This document shows positions 35,225 to 43,774 of a stretch of DNA of 52,524 nucleotides, piece after piece. The stretch comes from Planctomycetota bacterium. Lineage in GTDB: Bacteria; Planctomycetota; PLA2; JAEUHO01. Under the pieces are notes generated by a model. That model was not told the DNA's origin and did no database searches. It was given only the letters and a program-made list of their open reading frames with translations. Position numbers and translations under genes: made by a program. The stretch lies in assembly GCA_028281445.1 (NCBI GenBank), contig JANQJW010000081.1, positions 1 through 52,524 on the forward strand, given 5' to 3'. Position 1 is the stretch's first letter. Each line of letters begins with the position of its first letter.

Positions 35225-36658
35225 GTGATTGAAGGCTTAGAAGAGCGATTTCGCGAGATCGCGCCCGACGTCGACTACTGCTCGCTGCGGTACCTCGACG
35301 AGACGAGCGAGTCCCTGACGGTCCGCCAGAACGTCCTGCAACCCGTCTCTACAGTGACGGATGCGGGCGCCATGATCACCGTCGCCCACCAGGGCGGAAT
35401 CGGCTACGCCGCGACGAGTGACCTGACCACGGCCGGCCTGAAGGCGGCGGCCGAGCGCGCACGCGCGTGGGCCGAGCGCAGCAGCGGCAAGTCCGTCGCG
35501 GACTTCGCAACTCTGCCGCACAGCACGGCGCAGGGCGAGTACGAGACCCCGATCACGACGCCGTGGGCCAGCGTGGATCTCGGCACCAAGATCGATCGCC
35601 TGCGCGAGCAGTCGAGCCGGCTCAAGAGCGATGACCGCATCGTCGACTGGGCTGCGGCAGTCAACTGGACGGGCGCCGAGTCGCTCTACGTGAACAACCA
35701 GGGCGCGCGCATTCGCCAGCGCTTCAGCTACATCGTGCCGGTGATGTCGGTCACGGCGAACGAAGGGGCCGAGACCCAGACCCGCACCCTGGGTGGATAC
35801 GGCATGGGACGCCAGGGCGGCCTCGAGGTTCTCGACGACGTCGGGTTCTACTCCGACGCGCCGCGCCTTGCCCAGGAAGCGCTCGAGCTTCTGAGCGCAC
35901 CTGACTGCCCGACCGGCACCATGGATCTCGTCCTCGCCCCGGACCAGATGATCCTGCAGATCCACGAGGCGATCGGACATCCTCTCGAGCTGGACCGCAT
36001 CCTCGGAGACGAGCGCAACTACGCCGGCACCAGCTTCGTGACGCCGGACATGTTCGGCAGCTACCGCTACGGCTCGGACCTGTTGAACATCACGTTCGAC
36101 CCGACGCGTCCCGAGCAGATCGCGAGCTACGGATTCGACGACGACGGACAGCCGGCGACGAAGGAGTACGTCATCAAGGACGGCATCCTGCTCCGTCCGC
36201 TGGGCGGGGCGACCTCGCAGGCGCGCGCCGAGATGAACGGGGTCGCCAACTCGCGCGCCAGCAGCTGGAATCGTCCGCCGATCGACCGCATGGCCAACCT
36301 CAACCTCGAGCCCGGCACGTCGAGCTTCGAGGACATGATCGGGGCCGTGGAGAAGGGCGTGTTCATGGCCACGAATTGCTCGTGGTCCATCGACGACTCG
36401 CGCAACAAGTTCCAGTTCGGCTGCGAGTACGGCCGTCTCATCGAGAACGGCGAGCTCACGAGCATCGTGCGCAAGAATAACTACCGGGGCGTATCCAGCA
36501 CCTTCTGGCGCAGCCTCAAGATGGTCGGCACCGAGGACACGCTCCAGGTCATGGGGACGCCGCACTGCGGCAAGGGCGAACCGAACCAGATGGTGCGTGT
36601 CGGACACGCGTCCCCGACGTGTCTCTTCGAGAACGTCGACGTATTCGGAGGGGTGTAG
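35225..36658 (+). CDS. tldD: TldD-type metalloprotease subunit
   Basis: GTG start at 35225 after GGAGGAA. The 477-residue protein has the HExxxH zinc motif in LQIHEAIGHPLELDRILGDE, and family strings such as RQRFSYIVPVMSVTANEGAE, VIKDGILLRPLGGATS and a C-terminal Cys-containing GMPHCGKGEPNQMVRVGHAS-like block. With PmbA it forms the TldD/TldE protease, which degrades unfolded peptides and matures some RiPPs. The next gene is the matching PmbA homologue, 2 bases away. No RiPP precursor is seen nearby. Confidence 0.9.
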   Translation: MIEGLEERFREIAPDVDYCSLRYLDETSESLTVRQNVLQPVSTVTDAGAMITVAHQGGIGYAATSDLTTAGLKAAAERARAWAERSSGKSVADFATLPHSTAQGEYETPITTPWASVDLGTKIDRLREQSSRLKSDDRIVDWAAAVNWTGAESLYVNNQGARIRQRFSYIVPVMSVTANEGAETQTRTLGGYGMGRQGGLEVLDDVGFYSDAPRLAQEALELLSAPDCPTGTMDLVLAPDQMILQIHEAIGHPLELDRILGDERNYAGTSFVTPDMFGSYRYGSDLLNITFDPTRPEQIASYGFDDDGQPATKEYVIKDGILLRPLGGATSQARAEMNGVANSRASSWNRPPIDRMANLNLEPGTSSFEDMIGAVEKGVFMATNCSWSIDDSRNKFQFGCEYGRLIENGELTSIVRKNNYRGVSSTFWRSLKMVGTEDTLQVMGTPHCGKGEPNQMVRVGHASPTCLFENVDVFGGV

Positions 36659-36660
36659 CC

Positions 36661-37983
36661 ATGCAGAGCTACTTCAACGCACTGGCCGACCACCTGACGA
36701 CCCTCCTGCAGGGTGACGAGGTCTACACGGCCCAGTTCCACGGGGAGGACTCGGAGTTCATCCGGTTCAACCACGGCGACGTACGCCAGGCCGGCAGCGT
36801 GACGCAGCGGGGGCTGGGTGTCGACCTGATCGACGGCATGCGCCATGCCGCGGGCTACGTGACGCTCTCCGGAGACACCGGTGCCGACCAGGCGCGGCTG
36901 ACGACGCTCGTGGCATCGCTACGGGAGAAGCTGCCCTTCTTGCCGGAGGACCCGCACCTGCTGTATGCGACCGAGGTACAGAGCAGCGAGCGCCGCGGCA
37001 GCAACGCCGCACCTGCGCCCGATGTCGCGCTCGACGCGATCCGCCAGGCGGCGGCGGGCCGTGATCTCGTGGGTGTGTACGCCTCCGGCGAGATCGCGTC
37101 CGGCTTCGCCAACTCGTTGGGCCAGCGCAACTGGTACGACACCAGTAACTACAACTTCGACTGGAGCTTCTATCACGAAAAGGACAAGGCCGTGAAGACG
37201 TCCTACGCGGGCTTCGAGTGGGACGACGCGGCCTTCGGGCGCAAAGTCGATGTCGCCGCGAAGCAGCTCGAGGCGCTGGCGCGCCAGCCCGCAACGGTCG
37301 AGCCCGGCCCGTATCGCGTGTACCTGACGCCCGCCGCCGTCTACGACATCGTCGGCATGCTGTCGTGGGGCGGCTTCGGGCTGAAGTCGCACAAGACGCG
37401 CCAGACGCCGCTTCTCAAGATGATCAGCGGCGAGGCCTCCATGGCCGACGGCGTCACGATCACCGAGAACACGAAGGAGGGCATCGCACCCAACTTCCAG
37501 GGCGCCGGGTTCCTGCGACCCGACCACGTGACGCTGATCGATGGCGGGCAGTACAAGGACTGCCTCGTGTCTCCGCGCTCTGCCAAGGAGTACGACGTGC
37601 CGACCAACGGCGCGTCCTCATCGGAGAGCCCCGAATCGGTCGATCTTTCGGCAGGCTCGCTCGGGTCCGAGGACATCCTCGGCCAGCTCGAGAACGGCAT
37701 CTACATCGGCAACGTGCATTACCTGAACTACTCGGACCGCTCGGCGTGCCGGACGACCGGCATGACGCGGTTTGCGACCTTCCTCGTCGAAGGCGGAGAG
37801 ATCCAGGCACCGCTCAACGTGATGCGGTTCGACGAGACGATCTACCGGATCCTCGGCGAGAATCTCGTCGGCCTGACCGCCGACCGCGAGCTGATTCTCG
37901 ATCCCGGGACCTACTTCGCCCGCTCGACCGCCAGCGGCCGGATGCCCGGCGCGCTCGTAGAGGACTTCACGTTCACGCTGTAG
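36661..37983 (+). CDS. pmbA: PmbA/TldE-type protease subunit
   Basis: The ATG at 36661 gives 440 residues. The protein is homologous to TldD but lacks the HExxxH motif (its region reads VYLTPAAVYDIVGMLSWGGFG), which is the normal state for PmbA/TldE. Family strings are GVDLIDGMRHAAGYVTLSG, GAGFLRPDHVTLIDGGQYKD and GNVHYLNYSDRSACRTTGMT. It should be the non-catalytic partner that gates substrate to TldD. The spacing of 2 bases shows one operon. A composite repeat lies directly downstream. Confidence 0.87.
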   Translation: MQSYFNALADHLTTLLQGDEVYTAQFHGEDSEFIRFNHGDVRQAGSVTQRGLGVDLIDGMRHAAGYVTLSGDTGADQARLTTLVASLREKLPFLPEDPHLLYATEVQSSERRGSNAAPAPDVALDAIRQAAAGRDLVGVYASGEIASGFANSLGQRNWYDTSNYNFDWSFYHEKDKAVKTSYAGFEWDDAAFGRKVDVAAKQLEALARQPATVEPGPYRVYLTPAAVYDIVGMLSWGGFGLKSHKTRQTPLLKMISGEASMADGVTITENTKEGIAPNFQGAGFLRPDHVTLIDGGQYKDCLVSPRSAKEYDVPTNGASSSESPESVDLSAGSLGSEDILGQLENGIYIGNVHYLNYSDRSACRTTGMTRFATFLVEGGEIQAPLNVMRFDETIYRILGENLVGLTADRELILDPGTYFARSTASGRMPGALVEDFTFTL

Positions 37984-38003
37984 GGCGTTCGCCGTCGGTG
38001 ATG

Positions 38004-38087
38004 CGCGGACGGGCACAAGGCCCGTCCCTACAGCCCAAGGCCGTACGGGCACGCGTTGCTGTAGGGGGGCACCTTGTGTGCCCCCGC
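38004..38087. repeat. Composite palindromic repeat, copy 2 (A-B on minus strand)
   Basis: On the minus strand, unit A (38087-38056) is followed after 13 bases by unit B (38042-38004), closely matching the copy near 28 kb. Unit A folds as GGGGGCAC/GTGCCCCC and unit B as GGACGGGC/GCCCGTCC, both with 5-base loops. It sits between pmbA and the ferredoxin gene, which converge, and could serve as a bidirectional terminator. Confidence 0.75.
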
Positions 38088-38095
38088 GACGACGA

Positions 38096-38515
38096 TCAGT
38101 CGCCCCGCTCCCCATGCAACGGCGCGACGGTGATCACGTGCTCCTCCACCGGCTCGCCGCCGATCAGGTGCTCCTGGATGATGCGCTCCATCACGTCGAC
38201 GGTCACGCCCCCGTACCAGACGCCCTCGGGGTAGACCACCGCGATCGGGCCCTTCGCGCACACGCGCAGGCAGTCGACCTTGTTGCGGAGCACGCAGGGC
38301 ACGTCGGTGTTGTCTTCGCCCGCGTGCACGGTGCCCTCGATGCCCACGTCTTTGACGCGGCTCTTGAGGTAGGCCCAGACCTCGCTGCTCTCTTCGTAGG
38401 TCGAGCACTTCGCCTTGGTCTGCTGCGCACAGAGCAGGATGTGCCGGTGCGCACGACCGATGCCCAGTCGTTCGGCAACCGTGCGCGGCCCGTCGGCCTC
38501 GAACGCGTCAGACAT
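38096..38515 (-). CDS. Thioredoxin-fold [2Fe-2S] ferredoxin
   Basis: The 139-residue protein has four Cys in the pattern of thioredoxin-like 2Fe-2S ferredoxins: Cys in [13 protein letters not shown] (the first two), then Cys in [17 protein letters not shown] (the last two), plus a further Cys in TDVPCVL. The segment [19 protein letters not shown], which follows the cluster loop, is typical. It should be a cytoplasmic electron carrier. Its start overlaps the end of the membrane protein gene upstream by 8 bases, so the two are translated together; the redox partner is not known. Confidence 0.85.
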   Translation of the reverse strand: MSDAFEADGPRTVAERLGIGRAHRHILLCAQQTKAKCSTYEESSEVWAYLKSRVKDVGIEGTVHAGEDNTDVPCVLRNKVDCLRVCAKGPIAVVYPEGVWYGGVTVDVMERIIQEHLIGGEPVEEHVITVAPLHGERGD

Positions 38516-39056
38516 ACTCTTCTTCGGCGTCCTCGTCGTAGTAGTGGTACTCGTTGTCTTCTTCGTCCCAGTACTGATCGTCGCTGGGGATCTCGATGTT
38601 GACGTAGGCCATCAACGCGAAGCACGCGAGTCCGATGGGGGCCGAGCCCCAGTAGACCTCCTCCGCCCAACGCGCGGCGTTCGGCAGGTTCGCCATGCCG
38701 AACTTCAGCCAGGTGACGGTGAGGCAGAGGTAGTAGAGGAGCCCGGCGCACGTCCAGAAGAAGACGTACAGGCGCGGCTTGTGCGTATGGAAGTCGACGC
38801 CGCGCCACATCAGGCCGATCACGATGTAGGCACCGAGGCCGACGACCATCAGCTGCGTGATCGTGAGCACGATGATGTACGTGACGGGGATCGGGAACTC
38901 GAGCGGCTCGGAGTCCGGCATCAACGAGTTGAAGGCGACGAGCACGAACCACAGCGCCAGGAACACGGTGAGCGCGAAACCGAGCGCGTTGATCCACGCA
39001 AGGCGGTGGCGGTGCCAGAAGGGGAGCTTGGGTCGTTGGGGCGCGCGCCTGGCCAT
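38508..39056 (-). CDS. Four-helix membrane protein with acidic Tyr-rich tail
   Basis: The 182-residue protein is not recognised. It has four membrane segments ([78 protein letters not shown]), a basic N-terminus ([17 protein letters not shown]) and a very acidic tail ([20 protein letters not shown]). The topology puts both ends in the cytoplasm. It is coupled to the ferredoxin by an 8-base overlap, so the acidic tail could dock a cytoplasmic partner; this is inference only. Confidence 0.65.
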   Translation of the reverse strand: MARRAPQRPKLPFWHRHRLAWINALGFALTVFLALWFVLVAFNSLMPDSEPLEFPIPVTYIIVLTITQLMVVGLGAYIVIGLMWRGVDFHTHKPRLYVFFWTCAGLLYYLCLTVTWLKFGMANLPNAARWAEEVYWGSAPIGLACFALMAYVNIEIPSDDQYWDEEDNEYHYYDEDAEEEYV

Positions 39057-39153
39057 ACCCTCCCTTTCGTCCTACCTGGGCGCGAACCTTTGCTCGCGAC
39101 GGCGGAACCGTACCAGAGGGTCGGGGATACGCCCGTTCCGGTACGCTGGCCCC

Positions 39154-39822
39154 GTGGACCGGACGCTGCCCACGCCGCTGACCTTCGAGAACCCACTGCG
39201 CTGGGAAACCCCGGTAGCGTGGGTGGCCCAGGCCCTCGCCGACCCGCCGGCCCTGCTCAACGGCCATGCGCACCTGGAGCGCAAGGCCGCCAGCAACGCA
39301 CTGGAACTGCTCAACCGCTGGCCCTACCCGGTCGAGCTGCGCGGCGGCGGGCGCAATGAAGCCCAGGCGGATCGCTGGGCCATCGCGCTGGCCTCCATCG
39401 CGCGCGACGAGGTGCTCCACCTGCGGCAGGTGCTGCGATTCCTACGCGCGCGGGGCGGCCACTACGAGCGCAGCCACGCCAATCCCTATGCAGGCGCGCT
39501 GCGAGCACAGGTGCGCACAGGAATGGGCGGGAGCGAGCTGCTCGATCGGCTGCTCGTCAGTGCCCTCATCGAGGTGCGCTCCTGCGAGCGCTTCATCCTG
39601 CTCGGGGAGCACGCGTCCGAACCGGAGCTGCGCACCTTCTACGAGACGCTCGCGGTTTCCGAACGCGGCCACTACCGGGCCTTCCTGGAACTCGCCGGCC
39701 TGTTGGAGCCCGTGCGCGAGCCTTGGCAGGAGCGCTGGGAGGCACTCCTGGACGTCGAGGCCGGGATCATCCGGTCGCTACCTCCGGGACCGGCCATGCA
39801 CAGCGGTCCACCCGGCGCATGA
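39154..39822 (+). CDS. miaE: tRNA-(ms2io6A)-hydroxylase
   Basis: GTG at 39154 gives 222 residues; the frame before it is a shadow of the divergent gene. The ferritin-like diiron pattern is visible: Glu in AHLERKAAS, ExxH in RDEVLHLRQVLR, Glu in ALIEVRSCERF and ExxH-like SERGHYRAFLEL. Other family strings are ALELLNRWP and GMGGSELLDRLLVSALIE. MiaE hydroxylates the isopentenyl group on A37 of some tRNAs, using oxygen. The stop overlaps the ATG of the TSUP gene (ATGA), which points to a shared transcript. Confidence 0.85.
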   Translation: MDRTLPTPLTFENPLRWETPVAWVAQALADPPALLNGHAHLERKAASNALELLNRWPYPVELRGGGRNEAQADRWAIALASIARDEVLHLRQVLRFLRARGGHYERSHANPYAGALRAQVRTGMGGSELLDRLLVSALIEVRSCERFILLGEHASEPELRTFYETLAVSERGHYRAFLELAGLLEPVREPWQERWEALLDVEAGIIRSLPPGPAMHSGPPGA

Positions 39823-40557
39823 CCGTCGCACACGTGGTGCTCGGCGCGGCGGTCTTCGTTGCGGCGTTCACCCAGGGGGTCATCGGGTTCGGCTTCGGTC
39901 TTCTGATCATGGCGGTCCTGCCGCTCGTGATGCCCTTGCAAGCCGCCGTCGGCACCGTCGCGGTGTGCGGCCTCTTCGTCTGCCTCTACCTGCTGTGGCG
40001 CTATCGTCGTCACGTCGACTGGGCGGACGTCGCCCGGCTCTGCGCGGGTGGCGCGTTCGGCCTGCCGTTGGGCGTCTGGGTGCTACGGGACCTGCCGGCC
40101 GAGCTATGCATGCGTGTGCTCGGCGCGCTGCTGGTGCTCTACGCCGGGTGGAATCTCGCAGCGGGAAGGCGGAGCCGACCGGTGGAGCGGGAACCCGTCG
40201 CTACCGGGTGGGGCTACCCCGCGGGACTCCTTGGGGGCGTGCTGGGCGGTGCCTTCGGGACCGGCGGCCCACCGGTCGTGATCTACGCGGATTGCCGGAA
40301 GTACGCACCCATGCTGTTCCGCGGGGTGATCCAGGGCTTTTCGCGTTCGCCAACTCGTTTCACCTGGTGCTCCTGGCTGGCAACGACATGCTCCCAGGGA
40401 TGTCGTCCTGGCGGCTCTGCTGGTTCTCCCCCTCGTACCGCTCGGCGTCTGGCTCGGTGCGCGCTTTGGCGATCGCATGCGTCCGGAGCGCTTTCGTGTC
40501 ATCGTCCTCGTCGCGTTGCTCCTGATGGGCGTGAGCTTCGTCGTGCTGGGAGCCTGA
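39819..40557 (+). pseudogene. TSUP (TauE/SafE) permease gene with two frameshifts
   Basis: From ATG 39819 the frame reads a clear TauE/SafE-type permease: GFGFGLLIMAVLPLVMPLQA, GAFGLPLGVWVLRDLP and GGVLGGAFGTGGPPVVIYAD. At 40338-40341 (TTTT) the frame breaks; the correct continuation FAFANSFHLVLLAGNDMLPG is in the next register. At 40397-40399 (GGG) it breaks again; the end DVVLAALLVLPLVPLGVWLG and VLVALLLMGVSFVVLGA lies in the third register, stopping at 40557. Adding one T and one G restores about 246 residues, the normal family length. TSUP proteins move sulfite, sulfonates or other anions. Either a recent pseudogene or homopolymer assembly errors. Confidence 0.85.
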
Positions 40558-40558
40558 C

Positions 40559-41413
40559 ATGCCCGAGCTGCCCGAGGTCGAGACCACGGCACGCCTCATC
40601 GAACCGCACGTGAGCGGGCGTCGAATCACGGGAACGCGCGTGTTCTGGGAGCGCACGCTCGGCGGCGACAGCATCCGCACGTTCCGCAGGAAGACGACCG
40701 GCAAGCAGATCACCGGCGTCCGCCGGCGAGCGAAGTACGTGGTCCTCCACCTCGAAGACGAGTCCGCGCTGCTCGTGCACCTGCGCATGAGCGGTCGCCT
40801 CCTGATCGAACCGGACGCCTCCAAGCCCGGTCCGTACGTGCGCGTCGCGCTGCGCATGGACGACGATCACGCGTTGCACTTCCTGGACGTGCGCAAGTTC
40901 GGCCGCTTCACCCACGTGGGGGACCCCGCGGGCGCGCTGGCGCATCTCGGGCCTGAGCCTCTGGGCAGCGCGTTCACGGTCGCGTGGTTGCGCGATGCCC
41001 TGCGGAACCGAACGCGCATGCTCAAACCCCTGCTGCTGGATCAGACGTTTCTCGCGGGCCTGGGGAACATCTACGTGGACGAGGCGCTCCACCGCGCTCG
41101 ACTCCATCCCGAGAGTCCGTCCGACACCGTGAGCGCGCCGAAGGCCAAGGCACTCCATCGCGCGATCCGCGACATCCTGCGTGCTGCGATTCGTAGGCAG
41201 GGCTCGAGCTTCGACGGCTTCTACCGGACGCCCGAAGGTCAGCCGGGGGACTACCAGCACGAGTTCCGTGTCTACGGGCGCGCGGGAGAGCCGTGCCCGC
41301 GCTGCGGACACCCCATTGCGAAGTTCGTCGTGGGCCAGCGCGGCACGCACGTGTGCCGGCGCTGTCAGAGACGGACTAGTCGTCCCCGACGTCGAGCCCG
41401 ACCGCGCGCATGA
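40559..41413 (+). CDS. mutM: Formamidopyrimidine-DNA glycosylase (Fpg/MutM)
   Basis: The 284-residue enzyme starts MPELPEVETTARL, with the catalytic Pro and Glu directly after Met. A Lys/Arg for beta-elimination is in RRRAKYVVLHLE, the family block LLDQTFLAGLGNIYVDEALH is intact, and the C-terminal zinc finger is CPRCGHPIAKFVVGQRGTHVC with a final CRRC. It removes oxidised purines such as 8-oxoguanine and nicks the strand. It overlaps the TSUP end region by proximity of 1 base. Its last 38 bases overlap the converging MutS-like gene. Confidence 0.95.
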   Translation: MPELPEVETTARLIEPHVSGRRITGTRVFWERTLGGDSIRTFRRKTTGKQITGVRRRAKYVVLHLEDESALLVHLRMSGRLLIEPDASKPGPYVRVALRMDDDHALHFLDVRKFGRFTHVGDPAGALAHLGPEPLGSAFTVAWLRDALRNRTRMLKPLLLDQTFLAGLGNIYVDEALHRARLHPESPSDTVSAPKAKALHRAIRDILRAAIRRQGSSFDGFYRTPEGQPGDYQHEFRVYGRAGEPCPRCGHPIAKFVVGQRGTHVCRRCQRRTSRPRRRARPRA

Positions 41414-43175
41414 GCGCCAGCGCATTGCTGTGCGTGACGACGCCGTCCTTCAGCTGATAGTCAAAGGCCATCCGGCCGTCTTCCATGTGGTCTTCGAAGT
41501 GGACGTTTCGAAGTCGCCCCGCCGACTGCTCGGCGATCTCGGCGAGCGCGAGGTCATGGGTCGTCACGAGACCGATTGCACCGTTCTCGAGCAGCGTGCG
41601 CACGACCGCCTCGGCGCCGATGCGGCGGTCATGGGAGTTCGTCCCGTGCAGGATCTCGTCGAGCAGGAACAGCGCCGGCGCCTTGGTTTCACTGGCGTCG
41701 ACGACGGCCTTGAGACGTTCGATCTCGGCGTAGAAGCGCGACGCGCCTTCCTGCAGTGAGTCATTGACGCGAATCGAAGCGCCGATCGACAGCGGCGCGA
41801 TGCGCAATGTGGTTGCCGGAACGGGCGCGCCGGCGAAGGCCAGCAGCGTGTTCACGCCGACCGTGCGCAGCAGGGTGCTCTTGCCGGACATGTTCGAGCC
41901 GCTCACTACGAAGGCCTGCGTCGCTCCGTCGGCCACATCGAGCGTCACATCGTTGGCCACCGCCTTGCCCGGCGGCAGCAGGGGGTGATGCAGGCCGGTG
42001 CCCTCGAACCGTGCGCCCTCGTCGAGGATCTCGGGCAAGGTGTGATCGGCGCGCTCGTAGGCGTAGCCGGCCAGGCTCGCGAGCGCCTCGATTTCTGCGA
42101 GTACGTCGATCCACTCCCGCAGGAGATCTCCGTTCTCTGCGCGCCAGCGCTCGATGGCGAAAGCGAGCTGGGTGCCGATGGAGAACAACCAGCTGATGGG
42201 CAGGAAGATCTGGTTGAGACGCGCCTCGGCGTAGTCCGTGAGCTTCGTCAGCCGCCGGATCCGCGCAGACGGCGGCAGGCCCGCGATCGTCAGGCGTGCC
42301 TTCAGAGCAGCGAGGTGCTCGGACTCGAAGGAGGCGGCTTCGATTCGATCGAGCAGGCGCCCCATGAGGTCGAGATCGCGCGCGGGCCGATCCGCCGCCT
42401 CGAGCACGGCCTGTACGCGCGGGCGCACCGGGGTCGCCAGGGCGAGCTGCACCGCCATGGCCGCCAGCATCCAGACGGGGTTCCAGCCCGCAGCGAGCCA
42501 GCCGACGAGGAGCGTGGCGGACACGAGACCGGAGACGAGATGTGCCTGCGGCGGGATGAGCGACGTGAGCTGGGGGGGCGCCGAACCCCACGTGGAAGCC
42601 GCGCCATGCTCCACCGCCTTCGAGACCTCGCCCTCCACGAGTGCGATCTCTTCGCGGAAGTCGAGGCGCGTCGCGAGCTCGCGCACCGCCCCCTGGCGGG
42701 AACGCGCGACCGCAGGGTCTGCGGGAGCGAGGAGCCAGTCCGCGAGGCGGCGTTCGCCGACACGCGAACGCGCGACGCACAACAGCTCGAACAGCGATCC
42801 CTTCCCAAAGAGATCGAGATCGTCGGCGTAGAGGTGATGCTCCGGGCGCCACGCGTCACCCGGCGTTCCCCGGCCGGGCCACGAGCCATCCAGGCGCGCG
42901 AGACCGGCCTCGTAGAGACGGATCGCCCGTGTCGCCCGGAGTTGCGCACTGGATGCACGTGCGTGCAGGGTGACCAGGTAGACGAACGCGCCCAGCGGCA
43001 GCCAGAACGCGTGCGGCGTCCAGTCCCATCCGGCGATGAGCACCAGGAGGACCACGATCAGGACGAAGCAGGCGAGCCGGAGCTGGGAGTACCGGTTGGC
43101 CCGCGCCGTCGCGGCCGCTTCCTCCGCGCGGTTTCGGTCGAGGCGGAGTCGGTACTCGTCGGGAGCCGGATTCAC
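41376..43175 (-). CDS. Membrane-anchored MutS-like ATPase
   Basis: The 599-residue protein has a MutS-type C-terminal ATPase: Walker A in VSGSNMSGKSTLLRTVG (about 430), Walker B in ALFLLDEILHGTNSHDR and the His segment IGLVTTHDLALAE. The N-terminal mismatch-binding domain of MutS is absent. Instead residues about 33-70 form two membrane segments (ACFVLIVVLLVLIAGW, FWLPLGAFVYLVTLHA), and a second pair appears near 205-245 (LVSGLVSATLLVGWLAAGW, VWMLAAMAVQLAL) inside the core region. Similar DNA-mismatch-repair-like membrane proteins occur in several phyla with unknown role. It is probably not part of classic mismatch repair. Confidence 0.85.
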   Translation of the reverse strand: MNPAPDEYRLRLDRNRAEEAAATARANRYSQLRLACFVLIVVLLVLIAGWDWTPHAFWLPLGAFVYLVTLHARASSAQLRATRAIRLYEAGLARLDGSWPGRGTPGDAWRPEHHLYADDLDLFGKGSLFELLCVARSRVGERRLADWLLAPADPAVARSRQGAVRELATRLDFREEIALVEGEVSKAVEHGAASTWGSAPPQLTSLIPPQAHLVSGLVSATLLVGWLAAGWNPVWMLAAMAVQLALATPVRPRVQAVLEAADRPARDLDLMGRLLDRIEAASFESEHLAALKARLTIAGLPPSARIRRLTKLTDYAEARLNQIFLPISWLFSIGTQLAFAIERWRAENGDLLREWIDVLAEIEALASLAGYAYERADHTLPEILDEGARFEGTGLHHPLLPPGKAVANDVTLDVADGATQAFVVSGSNMSGKSTLLRTVGVNTLLAFAGAPVPATTLRIAPLSIGASIRVNDSLQEGASRFYAEIERLKAVVDASETKAPALFLLDEILHGTNSHDRRIGAEAVVRTLLENGAIGLVTTHDLALAEIAEQSAGRLRNVHFEDHMEDGRMAFDYQLKDGVVTHSNALALMRAVGLDVGDD

Positions 43176-43225
43176 GGGCTCCGGTTGTACACGCGCGTTG
43201 CGGGAGGTCGGGGTTTGATGGGGCC

Positions 43226-43774
43226 GTGAAGCTCGTGAGCTGGACCCTCGCAGGCGGCCTGGCCGAGAACGGCGATGCGGTCATCGCATGGCTCGAGGCA
43301 AACGAGCCGGTCGTCGTGTGCTTGCGAGAGACGCGTGTGCCCGATGGCGACTTCCCGCTCGTGCCGCTGTGGGAGCTGGGCTATTACACGAAGCTCCATG
43401 CACCGGAGGGGGCGCCGGGGCTTGCCATCCTGTCGATCGAGCCGCCGCGTGGGGTCGCGCGGGGCGCGGACGGGTCCACGATGAGCGGCCACGTCGCCGG
43501 CGTCTGCATCCTCAACGCGGCGCCCCGGACGCCCATCTCGGCCATCGCCGCGCACCGCGATGCGTTTGTCGCGCCACACGACCAGCTGCTCGTCGTGGGA
43601 GCGGAAGAGGCGCCGGAACTCGAAGCGGTCGGCGTGACCGCGTTTGCCAATGCCCGGCTCGCACCCAAGTGCGTAACCGTCGAGCCCGCGGACGTCCCGG
43701 CTGGGGAGGCGCTCTGCCTCACCCTGGAGGGGCTGCCGCCGCCCCGGATCCCGGATCTGGACATCACTAGCTGA
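43226..43774 (+). CDS. Degenerate ExoIII-like protein, probably inactive
   Basis: The 182-residue product clearly derives from exodeoxyribonuclease III: MKLVSWTLAGGLAENGDAV, then EPVVVCLRETRVPDGDFP, LWELGYYTKLHAP and GLAILSIEPP. Catalytic positions are largely lost. The Asn of SWNVNG is Thr (SWTLAG); the DxN of the GDFN-type motif reads LLVVGAEEAPE, and the terminal SDHxP is absent. The Glu in CLRET remains. It is about 75-85 residues shorter than the active enzyme. The reading frame is intact, so it could be a binding-only relative, or a gene in decay. The 3' end overlaps the MOSC gene by 8 bases. Confidence 0.75.
   Translation: MKLVSWTLAGGLAENGDAVIAWLEANEPVVVCLRETRVPDGDFPLVPLWELGYYTKLHAPEGAPGLAILSIEPPRGVARGADGSTMSGHVAGVCILNAAPRTPISAIAAHRDAFVAPHDQLLVVGAEEAPELEAVGVTAFANARLAPKCVTVEPADVPAGEALCLTLEGLPPPRIPDLDITS

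Noticed and set aside
36661..37983. PmbA as a mutated TldD, because HExxxH is missing
   Set aside because: Absence of this motif is normal for the PmbA/TldE subunit.
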